A stretch of DNA of 64,000 nt from Paenibacillus sp. 37 (GTDB lineage Bacteria > Bacillota > Bacilli > Paenibacillales > Paenibacillaceae): NCBI RefSeq assembly GCF_008386395.1, contig NZ_CP043761.1:2294001-2358000 (forward strand), in the 5' to 3' direction. Shown in pieces: positions 31,638 to 41,360 of the stretch. The first letter of the stretch is position 1; each line of letters opens with the position of its first letter. Under the pieces are notes generated by a model. That model saw nothing but the letters and a program-made list of their open reading frames with translations. It had not been told where the DNA came from and did no database searches. A program made the position numbers and the translations under genes.

Positions 31638-32951
31638 ATGTTGAAAAAATGGCTTTCGGGTTTCCTGGCAATAACGTTGTTCTCCATTATTCTGGCTGGC
31701 TGTGCGGGCGGGGACACTTCAGAAGGAGGCAGTGGCAATGACAAAGTAACCGTCACTCTCTGGCACAACTGGACCGGACAGGATGCAAAGGCGGTTGCGA
31801 TGCGCAAAATAATTGAAGATTTTCGTGCGGCGCATCCAGATATTGAAGTTGTGGATGAAGGCCTGCCAACAGATGGTCTCAAAACCCGGCTTCGTACGGT
31901 GGCAGCTGCCAACGAGATGCCAGACCTGTTCGTGATGTGGCCGGATGCCATGACAAAGGAATTTGTGAAAGGGGATCTGTTACAGCCCATTAATGCAGAG
32001 CTGGACGCAAAGCCGGAGTGGAAAGACAACTTCATCCCGAATGCATTGGACGGATACACCGTAGACGGGAATATCTACTCCGTGCCGATGAATCTGGCGC
32101 CAAGTTCCTTCATTTATTACAATGAAGCTTTGTTCAAACAGTACAACGTAAAAGTGCCTGAGACATGGGCGGAACTGGAACAAGCGATTGCTACTTTTAA
32201 TCAAAATAAAGTCATTCCCATGGCACTTGGCAACAAGGCCAACTGGGTAGCTCAATCAACGATATTCAGTACACTGGCTGATCGGATTACCGGCACAGAC
32301 TGGTTCCTGAAAGCGACAGCACAAGAGGGTGCAAGCTTTACCGATCCGCAATTTATTGAAGCCTTGAACAAGATGCAGGAGCTTGGCAACACCAAGGCAT
32401 TCCAGGATGGATTCAACAGTATCGATGAGACACAGATGATGCAGCTTTATTTCCAAGGTAAGGCAGCGATGGTCATGAACGGCGGATGGGCCTTGGCAAA
32501 TCTGGTGAACAATGCACCTGAAGAGGTGTTGAACAACACACATATTACGATTCTTCCTCCAGTGGACGGAGGTCAGGGTGAACCAAGAACAACATCCGGT
32601 GTAGTAGGAACCGGGTTGGGTGTAAGTAAAAAGCTGAGCGGTGCACAAAAAGAGGCAGCGATGGAGCTGTTCTACGCGCTGGCAGGACCAGATGGTCAGA
32701 AGGCCACATTGGATAGCAGCACATTGGTGAGTTACAAGATTGATCTGGACAAAACCAAAGCACATCCATTGTTCGTAGAATTATATGATTTGATGCAGGA
32801 AGTGAAGATCACGCCAGTATACGATTCCAAGCTGGGATCAGCAACGGTTGAGGTTATTAATAATGCATTGCAAGAGTTGCTTATGGGTGGCAAGGCTGAA
32901 GACATTGCGGCCAAAATTCAGGCGGCTCAAGCCAATGCAGTTAGTCAGTAA
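31638..32951 (+). CDS. Sugar ABC transporter substrate-binding lipoprotein
   Basis: Extracellular solute-binding protein (family 1, CUT1 type), 437 residues, anchored by a lipid: the signal sequence ends in the lipobox LAGC at about residues 20-23, then a Gly/Ser/Asp-rich tether. Family segments are VTLWHNWTGQDAKAV, LRTVAAANEMPDLFVMWPD, PETWAELEQAI, QGKAAMVMNGGWAL and the closing KAEDIAAKIQAAQ. As first gene of an operon with two permeases, a YesM/YesN pair and a beta-mannosidase, it probably binds a mannoside or manno-oligosaccharide (inference from context). ATG 31638 is chosen because GGGGGA precedes it and the frame before it lacks a signal-like start. A cre site overlaps its promoter. 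Confidence 0.88.
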   Translation: MLKKWLSGFLAITLFSIILAGCAGGDTSEGGSGNDKVTVTLWHNWTGQDAKAVAMRKIIEDFRAAHPDIEVVDEGLPTDGLKTRLRTVAAANEMPDLFVMWPDAMTKEFVKGDLLQPINAELDAKPEWKDNFIPNALDGYTVDGNIYSVPMNLAPSSFIYYNEALFKQYNVKVPETWAELEQAIATFNQNKVIPMALGNKANWVAQSTIFSTLADRITGTDWFLKATAQEGASFTDPQFIEALNKMQELGNTKAFQDGFNSIDETQMMQLYFQGKAAMVMNGGWALANLVNNAPEEVLNNTHITILPPVDGGQGEPRTTSGVVGTGLGVSKKLSGAQKEAAMELFYALAGPDGQKATLDSSTLVSYKIDLDKTKAHPLFVELYDLMQEVKITPVYDSKLGSATVEVINNALQELLMGGKAEDIAAKIQAAQANAVSQ

Positions 32952-32960
32952 CCATTCGTT

Positions 32961-32992
32961 AAAACCCCTTCCCGGCAGGGGAGGGGTTTTAA
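32961..32992 (+). terminator. Hairpin between binding protein and permease genes
   Basis: AAAACCCCTTCC / GGGGAGGGGTTTT, strong stem with a short T-run. Within such operons this type of partial terminator or 3'-end stabiliser gives more binding protein than permease. Confidence 0.7.
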
Positions 32993-33052
32993 GTATGAAT
33001 GGGATAGTCAGTTGCAAGTCGGTAAAGGCATTTATGGAAGGGAAGTGAACAG

Positions 33053-33934
33053 ATGAACGCACTGCGCAGTCGGCGTTTTATTATGCTGGGGCTGGCCCCG
33101 GCAGTCATCATTTATGCATTGTTTGTATTTGTACCGGTCGTGTGGTCGGCATACTACGGTTTCTTCAACTGGTCCGGCATTGGCGCATCCAAATATATTG
33201 GTGTGGATAATTACATTGAGATCTGGCATGATCCTGTGTTCTGGCGGGCACTGAAAAATAACGTTATTTTTGTGTTGGCATCGGTATTTGGACAAATTCC
33301 GTTAGCGCTGATGCTGGCGGTCATATTACACAAAAGCAATCCGTTACAGCGGTTCCTGCGTTCAGCCGTATTTCTACCGATGGTGTTATCCACTGTCGTT
33401 ATCGGTATGATCTGGCAGTATATCTATCATCCGCAGATCGGGATATTGAACTTTCTGCTGGACGCACTGGGGCTTGAAAGTTGGAAGCTGCAATGGCTGT
33501 CCGATGACAAGATTGCAATTTTCTCATTGGTACCGCCGCTGCTCTGGAGCTTTGTCGGGTTGTATCTAATTATCTTCATCTCGGCGCTACAGAATATTCC
33601 CGGCGAGATTCATGATGCTGCCAAAATAGACGGGGCTTCAGGAATCCGGAAGCTGGTATCCGTCTCTTTGCCCATGATCTGGGGTACGGTTCAGGTAGCG
33701 ATCATTCTATGTATTTCGGGTAGTCTGAAATCCTTCGATCTGGTCTACATCATGACCAAGGGTGGTCCGGCACATGCGACAGAACTGCTTGCAACGTATA
33801 TGTACAATTCAACCTTTACAACATACCGATATGGTTTTGGTAGTGCAATCTCAACAACCATCGTACTGATCTCCCTGCTGCTGATCGGAACAAGCCAGTG
33901 GCTAACCAGTCGCAAACGAAAAGAGAATCAATAG
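33053..33934 (+). CDS. Sugar ABC transporter permease (MalF/UgpA type)
   Basis: Inner-membrane subunit of a CUT1 importer, 293 residues, six predicted membrane segments starting with LGLAPAVIIYALFVFVPVVWSAYYGFF. The cytoplasmic EAA loop that contacts the ATPase reads NIPGEIHDAAKIDGASGIRKLVSVSLPMIWG (about residues 181-211). The last segments contain ILCISGSLKSFDLVYIMTKGGP, frequent in this family. Start ATG follows GGGAAGTG. It pairs with the next gene 15 bases downstream. No ATPase is encoded in the operon, so a shared MsmX-type ATPase is presumed. Confidence 0.93.
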   Translation: MNALRSRRFIMLGLAPAVIIYALFVFVPVVWSAYYGFFNWSGIGASKYIGVDNYIEIWHDPVFWRALKNNVIFVLASVFGQIPLALMLAVILHKSNPLQRFLRSAVFLPMVLSTVVIGMIWQYIYHPQIGILNFLLDALGLESWKLQWLSDDKIAIFSLVPPLLWSFVGLYLIIFISALQNIPGEIHDAAKIDGASGIRKLVSVSLPMIWGTVQVAIILCISGSLKSFDLVYIMTKGGPAHATELLATYMYNSTFTTYRYGFGSAISTTIVLISLLLIGTSQWLTSRKRKENQ

Positions 33935-33949
33935 AGAGGAGGAGTTATC

Positions 33950-34825
33950 ATGCAAGTGACACCTGTATCCATGCCATCACCACGAAGCAGCTCGGGCCAT
34001 CCGATTCGCCGCCTACGTAGCGGAATTGTTTGGACGCTGCTAACGGTCTATGGTATTTTAACATTGTATCCGTTCTACTGGCTCGTGATTAGTGCATTCA
34101 AAACAAATGAAGATTTCTATAGCAGGCCCTTTGGACTGCCGGAAAACTGGAATGTTGCCAATTTCAGCAATGCATGGGAAAGCTCCAGGCTGGGGACCGC
34201 TTTTGGCAATTCACTAATTGTATCGGTTGGATCACTTATTCTGACGCTGTTTATTGCAGCGCTGGCTTCATTCATCCTGGCCCGTTTCCAGTTTCGCTGG
34301 AAAGGGTTAATCATGACCTTCTTTGTTGTTGGCATGCTCATTCCGATCCATAGTACACTTGTCCCCTTATTTATTTTAATGAAACAGATGTCCCTGCTAA
34401 ATACGTACTGGGCCTTAATATTACCTTATACGGCTTTTGCATTGCCTACGGCAATTTTTGTGCTTACTGCTTATCTGACAAGTGTTCCACGTGATATTGA
34501 AGAAGCAGCTTTTATTGATGGAACAGGACTTTGGGGGCTGTTTACCCGGATCATGTTACCCATGTCCGTACCTGCGTTGTCAACGGTTACGATCCTGAGT
34601 TTCTTGCATGCGTGGAATGACTTTTCATTTGCGCTTGTATTCATCAACAAAACCGGATTGAAAACGTTACCGCTGGCCATTGCGAACTTTGCGGATGGGT
34701 ATCAAACCGATTACGGATTAACGCTTGCTGCCATGACCCTGTCGGTCATTCCAACCATTATCTTGTATCTCGTATTCCAGGAACAGGTTATGAAAGGTAT
34801 GACAGCCGGAGCTGTCAAGGGGTAA
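33950..34825 (+). CDS. Sugar ABC transporter permease (MalG/UgpE type)
   Basis: Second permease of the same CUT1 importer, 291 residues, six predicted membrane segments. It begins with a basic, Pro/Ser-rich cytoplasmic tail (about 1-25), then TLLTVYGILTLYPFYWLVISAFKTNEDFY, typical of MalG-type subunits. The EAA loop is SVPRDIEEAAFIDGTGLWGLFTRIMLPMSVPAL (about 181-213). The C-terminus FQEQVMKGMTAGAVKG is a usual ending of the family. Strong GAGGAGG ribosome site, 15 bases after the first permease; the kinase gene follows after 30 bases. Confidence 0.93.
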   Translation: MQVTPVSMPSPRSSSGHPIRRLRSGIVWTLLTVYGILTLYPFYWLVISAFKTNEDFYSRPFGLPENWNVANFSNAWESSRLGTAFGNSLIVSVGSLILTLFIAALASFILARFQFRWKGLIMTFFVVGMLIPIHSTLVPLFILMKQMSLLNTYWALILPYTAFALPTAIFVLTAYLTSVPRDIEEAAFIDGTGLWGLFTRIMLPMSVPALSTVTILSFLHAWNDFSFALVFINKTGLKTLPLAIANFADGYQTDYGLTLAAMTLSVIPTIILYLVFQEQVMKGMTAGAVKG

Positions 34826-34855
34826 GCGAAAGCGCATCCAGAGGAGGAGAAACGT

Positions 34856-36637
34856 TTGGCACGCTGGCTCACATCTTCGTTACAAAGGAAGCTATCCGTC
34901 GTTGTGACGGCTTCAATGATTGTGCCTTTGCTGGCCTTGGGCCTGTTTGCCTTTCTAATCTCTTCCCGCATCACAGAGCAAAAAACAAAGCTGTCCGGCA
35001 TGGATACGCTGAAACAGGTAGAGGCCAATCTTCGTTATATGTTGCAGGATGCCGAGAATCTCTCCATTTTCCTGATTGGAGAACGGGACATCCAGCAGTA
35101 CCTTAGCCATAATGAAGATCATGAGCTGGACCGGGTGGATATTTTGGGCAGGATGACCAATCTGGCAGCTTCCAAGAAATATATTGCGAACATCGCCATA
35201 TATCCAAGCCGATTCAATGCCACATTGTCTACGGCTACCTGGTATGAATCCAATAATTCAAGCTTATCTTATCCACCAGTGCCGAGCGGAGAAGCAGTGA
35301 AAAAATGGACGGGGGTATATCCGGTCCAGAATTATGCGGGTATACAAAATGTGATCACATTGGTTCGGCCGATTCGCAGTATCCATGATTATCGACCCAT
35401 TGGCTGGTTAGCCATTAGTCTGGATGAGAAGGCCATATCCAAGGGATGGGCCGCTCTGGGATTAGGCAGAGGGCAAGGCAGACTGGAGCTCATCGGCAGT
35501 TCTGGAGAAATTCTGTCTTCGATGGACAAATCCCGGCTTGGACTTAAGCTGGAAGGTGTCGAACCAGGGATTTCGACGTTAATTCAGGATGGCGGTAGCG
35601 GAACCACCACGTATGGAAGTGGTGACGATAAACGGACGTTGCTCTATTATCCGGAAGAATTGACGGGGTGGACGTTGGTTGGAACGGTTCCTTATGACCA
35701 GTACAAGTCGGAGAATCGGTACATTCTTATTCTAACCGGCTGCGCCGTTGCGATGTCTGCTGCGATCAGTGCTGCCTTGGTCTGGTTTACGGTGCGGCGT
35801 GTGACGAGGCCGCTTCGTGTGCTTACCCGGCATCTGTCCCGAATTGATCCGGAACGTCCGCTTCCTTTGTTTCGATCTGAAAGTGATGACGAGATTGGCA
35901 GGCTTGGGGAGAGTTACAATCTGCTCGGTGCACATATTCAGTTATTGAAGGAAGAGATTATTCGAGGTGAAGCTCGCAAAAAAGAAGCGGATCTTCGTGT
36001 GCTTCAGGCGCAGATTAACCCGCACTTTCTGTATAACACGCTCTCTTCAATTCATTGGATTGCCTTGATGTCTGAAGAGAAGCGGATTGCAGATATGGTT
36101 GAGGGCCTGAGTGATTTTCTGCGTATCAGCTTGAACAATGGTCAGGATTACTGCCCTGTGGAACAGGAGATCGCTCATATTCGCCATTATGTGCGTGTGC
36201 AGTCGATTCGTTTCCCTGATCAATTTGTGTTGCATTATATCGTAGATCCAGCGCTTGAGAAACGAATGATGCTGAAGCTATTGCTGCAACCGCTTGTTGA
36301 GAACGCCATGATTCATGGCATTCAGCCCAAAGCAGGCGTGGGCACCATCACCATAATGATTCGCAAGGACCCGGATAATGAACAGATGAATGTGCTGGTG
36401 CTGGATAATGGTGTTGGCATGGAGCCGGACAGACTGGAGCAATTAAGAATAAGCATTAGGGAATGGAAGGGAAAACAGCCGGGAAAACAGCTAAACCAAG
36501 GCGGTTATGGGCTCTGCAATGTAAATGAGAGGCTGCTGCTCCATTATGGAGTGAATGCACAGCTTGAAGTAGACAGCAGGGTTGGGGGAGGTACCCGGAT
36601 TTCGTTTTCCATTCCAATCTTGGAGGGTTCGCCATGA
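34856..36637 (+). CDS. YesM-type sensor histidine kinase
   Basis: Membrane sensor, 593 residues. First membrane segment at about 13-37, an extracellular sensing domain to about 287, second membrane segment at about 288-310, a HAMP linker (VRRVTRPLRVL), then the YesM-type kinase core: QAQINPHFLYNTLSSIHWI with the phospho-accepting His390, and the ATPase domain with QPLVENAMIHGI (N-box) and NGVGMEPDRL, GYGLCNVNERLLLHYG. It should phosphorylate the YesN-type regulator encoded next. TTG 34856 is the start, preceded by GAGGAGGAG. The stop overlaps the regulator start (ATGA). Its place behind two permeases suggests that it senses the transported sugar or the loaded binding protein. Confidence 0.92.
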   Translation: MARWLTSSLQRKLSVVVTASMIVPLLALGLFAFLISSRITEQKTKLSGMDTLKQVEANLRYMLQDAENLSIFLIGERDIQQYLSHNEDHELDRVDILGRMTNLAASKKYIANIAIYPSRFNATLSTATWYESNNSSLSYPPVPSGEAVKKWTGVYPVQNYAGIQNVITLVRPIRSIHDYRPIGWLAISLDEKAISKGWAALGLGRGQGRLELIGSSGEILSSMDKSRLGLKLEGVEPGISTLIQDGGSGTTTYGSGDDKRTLLYYPEELTGWTLVGTVPYDQYKSENRYILILTGCAVAMSAAISAALVWFTVRRVTRPLRVLTRHLSRIDPERPLPLFRSESDDEIGRLGESYNLLGAHIQLLKEEIIRGEARKKEADLRVLQAQINPHFLYNTLSSIHWIALMSEEKRIADMVEGLSDFLRISLNNGQDYCPVEQEIAHIRHYVRVQSIRFPDQFVLHYIVDPALEKRMMLKLLLQPLVENAMIHGIQPKAGVGTITIMIRKDPDNEQMNVLVLDNGVGMEPDRLEQLRISIREWKGKQPGKQLNQGGYGLCNVNERLLLHYGVNAQLEVDSRVGGGTRISFSIPILEGSP

Positions 36638-38220
36638 GACTATTAATTGTTGATGATGAAGTGATTATCCGTACAGGGCTTGCCAGCGTTATCGCTTGGC
36701 ATGAACTCGGAATTGAACTTCTTCAACCTGCTGCCTCGGCAGAGGAGGCGTTAACACGCATGGCAGAGGAACGTCCGCATATCCTGATGACGGATATTCG
36801 GATGACAGGCAGATCGGGGCTGGAACTGGCAGAAGAGGGACTGCGATTGTTACCTGAGCTGGAGGTCATTATTCTGTCCGGATACGATGACTTTTCTTAT
36901 GCGCAGCAGGCGATACGCCAAGGGGTTACAGATTATCTGCTCAAAACAAGCAAGCCGGAAGAGATCATCAAGACCGTATTACAGGCCAAACAACGGATCA
37001 CGGAACGTTGGGCAGAGAAGTCCAGAGAGGGACAGCTTATGCGGGAGAATCGGGAGCGGTTATTTGCTGGTTGGATCATTGACGGTGACACCGCTTGGGG
37101 CCAATTTCCTTCGTTTTTGCGTTCTGATGCTGGAATAGAGGCAGCGAATGATGGTCTTGATGATGAACAGATTCGCAGACAAGTCATTGTACTTCGAGCA
37201 GAGGGTTGGGATCGATCCTCGGATGCACTATTACGATTTGCGGTGCAGAATACCCTGGAGGATATGCTACCGGGTGCCATTGCGCATATAGAGAAACAGC
37301 AAATTATATGTGTAGTTTCATGGCCGCCTGTGGAACAGGAATATCCGTTCAAGCTGGAGAGTGCATTACGTCGGGTGGAGCAATTACTGAAGTGTACTCT
37401 GCGTGCAGCAGTAGGTCTGCCTGTGCGTGGATATGCAGATCTGCACGAAAGCTACCGAACGGCTTCAACTGCTTTCCGATATCGAGGTTTGATGGATGAT
37501 AAAGTATGGCATTATGAGCACGTTCAGGAGCGCAAAGGTGGTAAAACTGTACTTACGCATGAAGAAGAGACCACACTTGGTTCAATATTGCTGGATAATG
37601 ATTCAGTGAGGTTAACGACATGGACGCGAGAACTGGTGGCTAATTTGATTACAGAACCGGAGGTCACGCCAGAATCGTTCAGTGCTTGTCTGCACTCTGC
37701 GGTCATTGCAGGTCATCGCTGGCTTACCCGCACAATGCGAGCGACAGGGCGTGAAGAAACCGCAAGGCTCGAACCCTGGTTGCCGGAACCGGATGCCGAA
37801 GCTGTAGATCTTGGGGATATGTTGTTCCACCATCTGTATGGTCTGATGCATGTCTATCATAGCCGAATGGGTCAGGGACAGGCTGCCCATGTGCAAAAGG
37901 CTATTGGTTATATTGAATCTTCATTGGCGCAGGATATTAATCTACAGCAGGTAGCTGGACATGTTCATTTGCATCCGGGTCATCTCAGTGAACTGTTTAA
38001 AAAAGAAATGGGTGTGACCTTTGGAGATTTTGTCACCGATATGCGTATCCGAAGAGCGATGGATATGCTCGCGGTGTCTCCAGCGAAGATCAGTGAAGTC
38101 GCTGCTATCAGCGGCTACGAAGACGTGAAATATTTTAGCAGGCTGTTCAAAAAACATACCGGCAAGACCCCGAGTGAATATCGAGAAGAGGCGCTGTCGT
38201 TCAAACCTTCGGGAAGTTAG
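36634..38220 (+). CDS. YesN-type response regulator, AraC family
   Basis: 528-residue transcription regulator. Receiver domain at about 1-120 with LLIVDDEV, phosphorylation site Asp54 in LMTDIRMTGRSG, ILSGYDDFSYA and DYLLKTSKPEE. The middle part (about 130-410) is variable. A C-terminal AraC helix-turn-helix pair spans about 420-522: INLQQVAGHVHLHPGHLSELFKKEMG and ISEVAAISGYEDVKYFSRLFKKHTGKTPSEYRE. It is co-translated with the kinase (4-base overlap), and probably activates this sugar operon and the beta-mannosidase. The Lys in TSKPE after the hydrophobic core matches the conserved receiver lysine. Confidence 0.93.
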   Translation: MRLLIVDDEVIIRTGLASVIAWHELGIELLQPAASAEEALTRMAEERPHILMTDIRMTGRSGLELAEEGLRLLPELEVIILSGYDDFSYAQQAIRQGVTDYLLKTSKPEEIIKTVLQAKQRITERWAEKSREGQLMRENRERLFAGWIIDGDTAWGQFPSFLRSDAGIEAANDGLDDEQIRRQVIVLRAEGWDRSSDALLRFAVQNTLEDMLPGAIAHIEKQQIICVVSWPPVEQEYPFKLESALRRVEQLLKCTLRAAVGLPVRGYADLHESYRTASTAFRYRGLMDDKVWHYEHVQERKGGKTVLTHEEETTLGSILLDNDSVRLTTWTRELVANLITEPEVTPESFSACLHSAVIAGHRWLTRTMRATGREETARLEPWLPEPDAEAVDLGDMLFHHLYGLMHVYHSRMGQGQAAHVQKAIGYIESSLAQDINLQQVAGHVHLHPGHLSELFKKEMGVTFGDFVTDMRIRRAMDMLAVSPAKISEVAAISGYEDVKYFSRLFKKHTGKTPSEYREEALSFKPSGS

Positions 38221-38311
38221 AAATGAGCAGACCAGGCAGCATGTCTTGCATTTCTGCCAAACGTTTTCGATAGGGTATTACTCAGGGTTATTGGAGAGTG
38301 AGGGTGTATTA

Positions 38312-40888
38312 ATGAAGATCCATAGTTCAAGTCAGGATTTATCGGGACAATGGAAAATACAGCATTTTGAAGTTGGAGAGAAACGGGCAATGGATGTGGC
38401 AGCTGCTGCGCTGGATGACCGTTTTTGGATCGGGGCTGAAGTGCCTGGGGATGTACATGCTGCACTTATTGAGCGCAGTATCATTGATCCGCCCTATTAC
38501 GGACATAATGATGCCAAAAGTCGCTGGATTGAACAAAAGGAATGGTGGTACCGCACAACCTTCAATCTGATGAGAGATACAGAGAGCGAGGAGCACTTTG
38601 AATTGGTGTTCGAAGGATTGGATACGTTTGCAACGGTTTACGTGAACGGCCATGAGGTCGGGAAAACGGCCAATATGCTCATGTCACATACGTTTAATGT
38701 AACGTCACTGGTACGGAGCGGCTGGAATGCGATTGCGGTCAAGTTTGATCCGCTTCATCTGCATCACCGGGACAAAGAAACCTTCGACTGGTCCTCGTAT
38801 ACGAAGGAACGGCCATGGCTGCGCAAAGCAGCGATGAACTTTGGCTGGGACTGGGGTCCACGTATGGTTACAGTGGGGATCTGGGGAGCGGTAAGGCTGG
38901 ATAAACGAACAATCGCCAAGCTGGAGAATGTTTATGCTCGTACGGAATCAGTCAGTACAGAGCTGGCTGTCTTACATGTCACGGCGGATGTGAAGTCGGT
39001 CTTGTCTTACCGTAGCAGACAGAAACGTGAGCAGGCTGTGGTTGCGACCTGTAATGTTCGTCTGTTGGATCGAAGCGGACACGAGGTGGCATGTGCCACT
39101 GAACTACCTCTAGAAGGTTATAAGGCAGATACCACATTAAACGTTACGTCACCTCAGTTATGGTGGACTCATGATCTGGGTGAGCCGTATCTGTATACAC
39201 TGGAGGTTACATTATACGCAGATGGCGTTGAGGTGGATCGTTATAGCGAGCCCTATGGGTTACGAACGATTGAGCTGGCTCTTCACAATGAACGGGGTGA
39301 AGATACATTTACGTTTATTCTGAACGGAGTCAAAGTATATGCCAAGGGTGCCAACTGGATTCCGGCTGATCATCTGATTGGTGCCATCCCAAATTCCCGG
39401 TATCGTGAGCTTGTCGAGCTGTCGGTGGAAGGGCATATGAACATGTTGCGTGTCTGGGCTGGTGGTATATATGAGAAGGATGTCTTCTACGATGAGTGTG
39501 ATCGGCAAGGAGTGTTGGTGTGGCAGGATTTTGCATTCGCGAACGCACTGTTCCCGGATTTCAATCGTGATTTCATGGACAATGTACGGCAAGAGGTAGA
39601 AAACAATGTCCTGCGCCTGCGTAACCGTGCCTCGCTTGCCCTCTGGTGTGGGAATAATGAAATAGATTGGCTCTATGATATGAAGTCTGCAAGTGGAGAT
39701 ATTACCAGTCCGTTCTACGGCGAACTTATCTATCATGAACTGATCCCTGAAGTGCTGGATCGCTTGGATCTGTCCCGTCCGTACTGGCCTTCTTCGCCGT
39801 TCGGGGATAGTAATGGTCAGGACGAGAATGATCCCGATGTCGGGGATCGTCACAACTGGCAGGTATGGCATGGCTCGGTCTATCCAAGGAAGCATGGAGA
39901 GCCGCCGTTGCTGGACTATAGTATTGAAGGTGTGACGTTCAAAAATTACAAAAAGGATCATGCGCTTTTCAGCAGTGAATTTGGTATGCATGCCTCGGCC
40001 AATCGTTACACGCTGGAGAAAAATATGCCCGCAGGGCAGTTTTACTGGGGCAGTCCGGAGATGGCCTACCGTAACAAGGATACCAATCACCAGAAAGGTA
40101 TTCTGCTGATGGAGGGTTATACAGGCATTCCGCAAAATATAGAAGAGTACATGAACTATTCCATGCTGACACAGGCAGAAGGTTTGCGTTACGGGATCGA
40201 ACATTTCCGGCGCATCAATCACCGTAACAGCGGTGCGCTCGTGTGGCAACTGAATGATAGCTGGCCGGGTACAAGCTGGTCCATGATCGACTATGAACTG
40301 CTGCCGAAGGCATCCTTTTATTACGGGAAAATATTCTTTCATCCTGTCCTGTTGTCACTGGAGCATGAGCCGGGTGAACCGCTTGCGTTGTGGGTTGTGA
40401 ACGATACACGTGACGTCTTAAAAGGGGAGCTTCGACTTAATGTCTATGCATTGAGTGGAGGGAAGATCTACTCCAGCTCACATGCTGTTGAAGTAACATC
40501 CCAATCCTCACTGTGTATTGCCGAATTAACTGAAGTAGAGGTGTTACAGGGCAGACGTGCGGAGGAAGTAATGGTTGAGTTGGTATCCGAAGGATTTGCA
40601 GCGCCGAGCAATCGGTACTTCTTGCGTGATCCTAAGGATGTGACATTGCCAGAGTCACAATTGAGTGTACATGTGAATGAAGAGGAACAGTCTGTAACGG
40701 TTACGGCCAGTGGTGCGATTGCACGATTGGTGAAGCTGGAGCTTCCCCTTGGGCGTGTCCGATTCAGTGACAATTATTTTGATCTGCTCCCCGGTGAGAG
40801 CCGAACAGTAAGACTTCGTCATCCAGAGCAAACATCTCTGCCACTGACAGAACTTCGGGTCAGTGCCATGAACGGCAGAGAAGGATAA
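38312..40888 (+). CDS. Beta-mannosidase, GH2 family
   Basis: Cytosolic exo-glycosidase releasing mannose from beta-mannosides and manno-oligosaccharides. From ATG 38312 it has 858 residues, the usual size. The N-terminal jelly-roll domain (DLSGQWKIQHF, VPGDVHAALIERSIIDPPYYGHND, WWYRTTF) is followed by an Ig-like domain and the barrel. The acid/base is Glu450 in LALWCGNNEIDW and the nucleophile Glu556 in ALFSSEFGMHA; NMLRVWAGGIYEKDVFYDECDRQGVLVWQDF is the usual barrel segment. No signal peptide, so it acts on imported substrate. AGGGTG stands 7 bases before the ATG; the long upstream frame overlapping the regulator gene has no support. Last gene of the operon, closed by a terminator. Confidence 0.93.
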   Translation: MKIHSSSQDLSGQWKIQHFEVGEKRAMDVAAAALDDRFWIGAEVPGDVHAALIERSIIDPPYYGHNDAKSRWIEQKEWWYRTTFNLMRDTESEEHFELVFEGLDTFATVYVNGHEVGKTANMLMSHTFNVTSLVRSGWNAIAVKFDPLHLHHRDKETFDWSSYTKERPWLRKAAMNFGWDWGPRMVTVGIWGAVRLDKRTIAKLENVYARTESVSTELAVLHVTADVKSVLSYRSRQKREQAVVATCNVRLLDRSGHEVACATELPLEGYKADTTLNVTSPQLWWTHDLGEPYLYTLEVTLYADGVEVDRYSEPYGLRTIELALHNERGEDTFTFILNGVKVYAKGANWIPADHLIGAIPNSRYRELVELSVEGHMNMLRVWAGGIYEKDVFYDECDRQGVLVWQDFAFANALFPDFNRDFMDNVRQEVENNVLRLRNRASLALWCGNNEIDWLYDMKSASGDITSPFYGELIYHELIPEVLDRLDLSRPYWPSSPFGDSNGQDENDPDVGDRHNWQVWHGSVYPRKHGEPPLLDYSIEGVTFKNYKKDHALFSSEFGMHASANRYTLEKNMPAGQFYWGSPEMAYRNKDTNHQKGILLMEGYTGIPQNIEEYMNYSMLTQAEGLRYGIEHFRRINHRNSGALVWQLNDSWPGTSWSMIDYELLPKASFYYGKIFFHPVLLSLEHEPGEPLALWVVNDTRDVLKGELRLNVYALSGGKIYSSSHAVEVTSQSSLCIAELTEVEVLQGRRAEEVMVELVSEGFAAPSNRYFLRDPKDVTLPESQLSVHVNEEEQSVTVTASGAIARLVKLELPLGRVRFSDNYFDLLPGESRTVRLRHPEQTSLPLTELRVSAMNGREG

Positions 40889-40918
40889 AATAAATATACT
40901 TCGAATTATTCGAGGTTC

Positions 40919-40955
40919 AAGGTGGTAATCCTGAGCAGGGATGCCACCTTTTTTA
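40919..40955 (+). terminator. Terminator of the mannoside operon
   Basis: AAGGTGG / CCACCTT outer stem continuing with weaker inner pairs, then TTTTTT. Confidence 0.88.
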
Positions 40956-41096
40956 CTTTTGCAGCAGGGTGAGTTCCTGTCGTTGTGTCAGGTGACCTTG
41001 GCCTTATTCCACAAGCGAAACTTCCAATCGGGTTCACATCTTGAATCGTTAAGGTTAGAATGATATAGAGAAATCGTTTTCAAAGGAGGTGGATTC

Positions 41097-41264
41097 ATGT
41101 CATTTGTCTTTTACCCGGAGATGGTTATATTCATTCTGATGTTGATCCTGCTGATTATTGGTATTGTATATATCCGAAGGACGTTGATACTGTACAAGAA
41201 GCACCCAGAGAAGACACGTTTGCTCCACGCAAACGAAAATGAAGAAGGACACGGAATTACATAA
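41097..41264 (+). CDS. Small single-pass membrane protein, 55 aa
   Basis: A short gene easily missed by length cut-offs. ATG 41097 is preceded by AAAGGAGGTG, nearly the full anti-Shine-Dalgarno complement, and the frame runs 55 codons to TAA. Residues about 9-26 form one membrane segment (MVIFILMLILLIIGIVYI), followed by a basic stretch (RRTLILYKKHPEKTR) and an acidic tail (ANENEEGHG). This predicts an N-out, C-in topology by the positive-inside rule. No family is recognised. It is transcribed alone, between two terminators. Confidence 0.65.
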   Translation: MSFVFYPEMVIFILMLILLIIGIVYIRRTLILYKKHPEKTRLLHANENEEGHGIT

Positions 41265-41282
41265 AAAAGATAAACCAACAAA

Positions 41283-41328
41283 CCAAACAGCCGATTCTTC
41301 TCTAATGAGGAAGTGATCGGCTGTTTGG
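41283..41328. terminator. Bidirectional terminator
   Basis: CCAAACAGCCGAT / ATCGGCTGTTTGG, a perfect 13-bp stem with a 20-base loop, between the small membrane protein gene and the convergent monooxygenase gene. T-runs are weak on both sides. Confidence 0.7.
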
Positions 41329-41360
41329 GCATATAGGCATTTTATCCGTATTAACTGGGT

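Noticed and set aside
39260..40342. 360-codon minus-strand frame
   Set aside because: Lies entirely inside the beta-mannosidase gene, whose catalytic motifs are intact; no ribosome site or family similarity.
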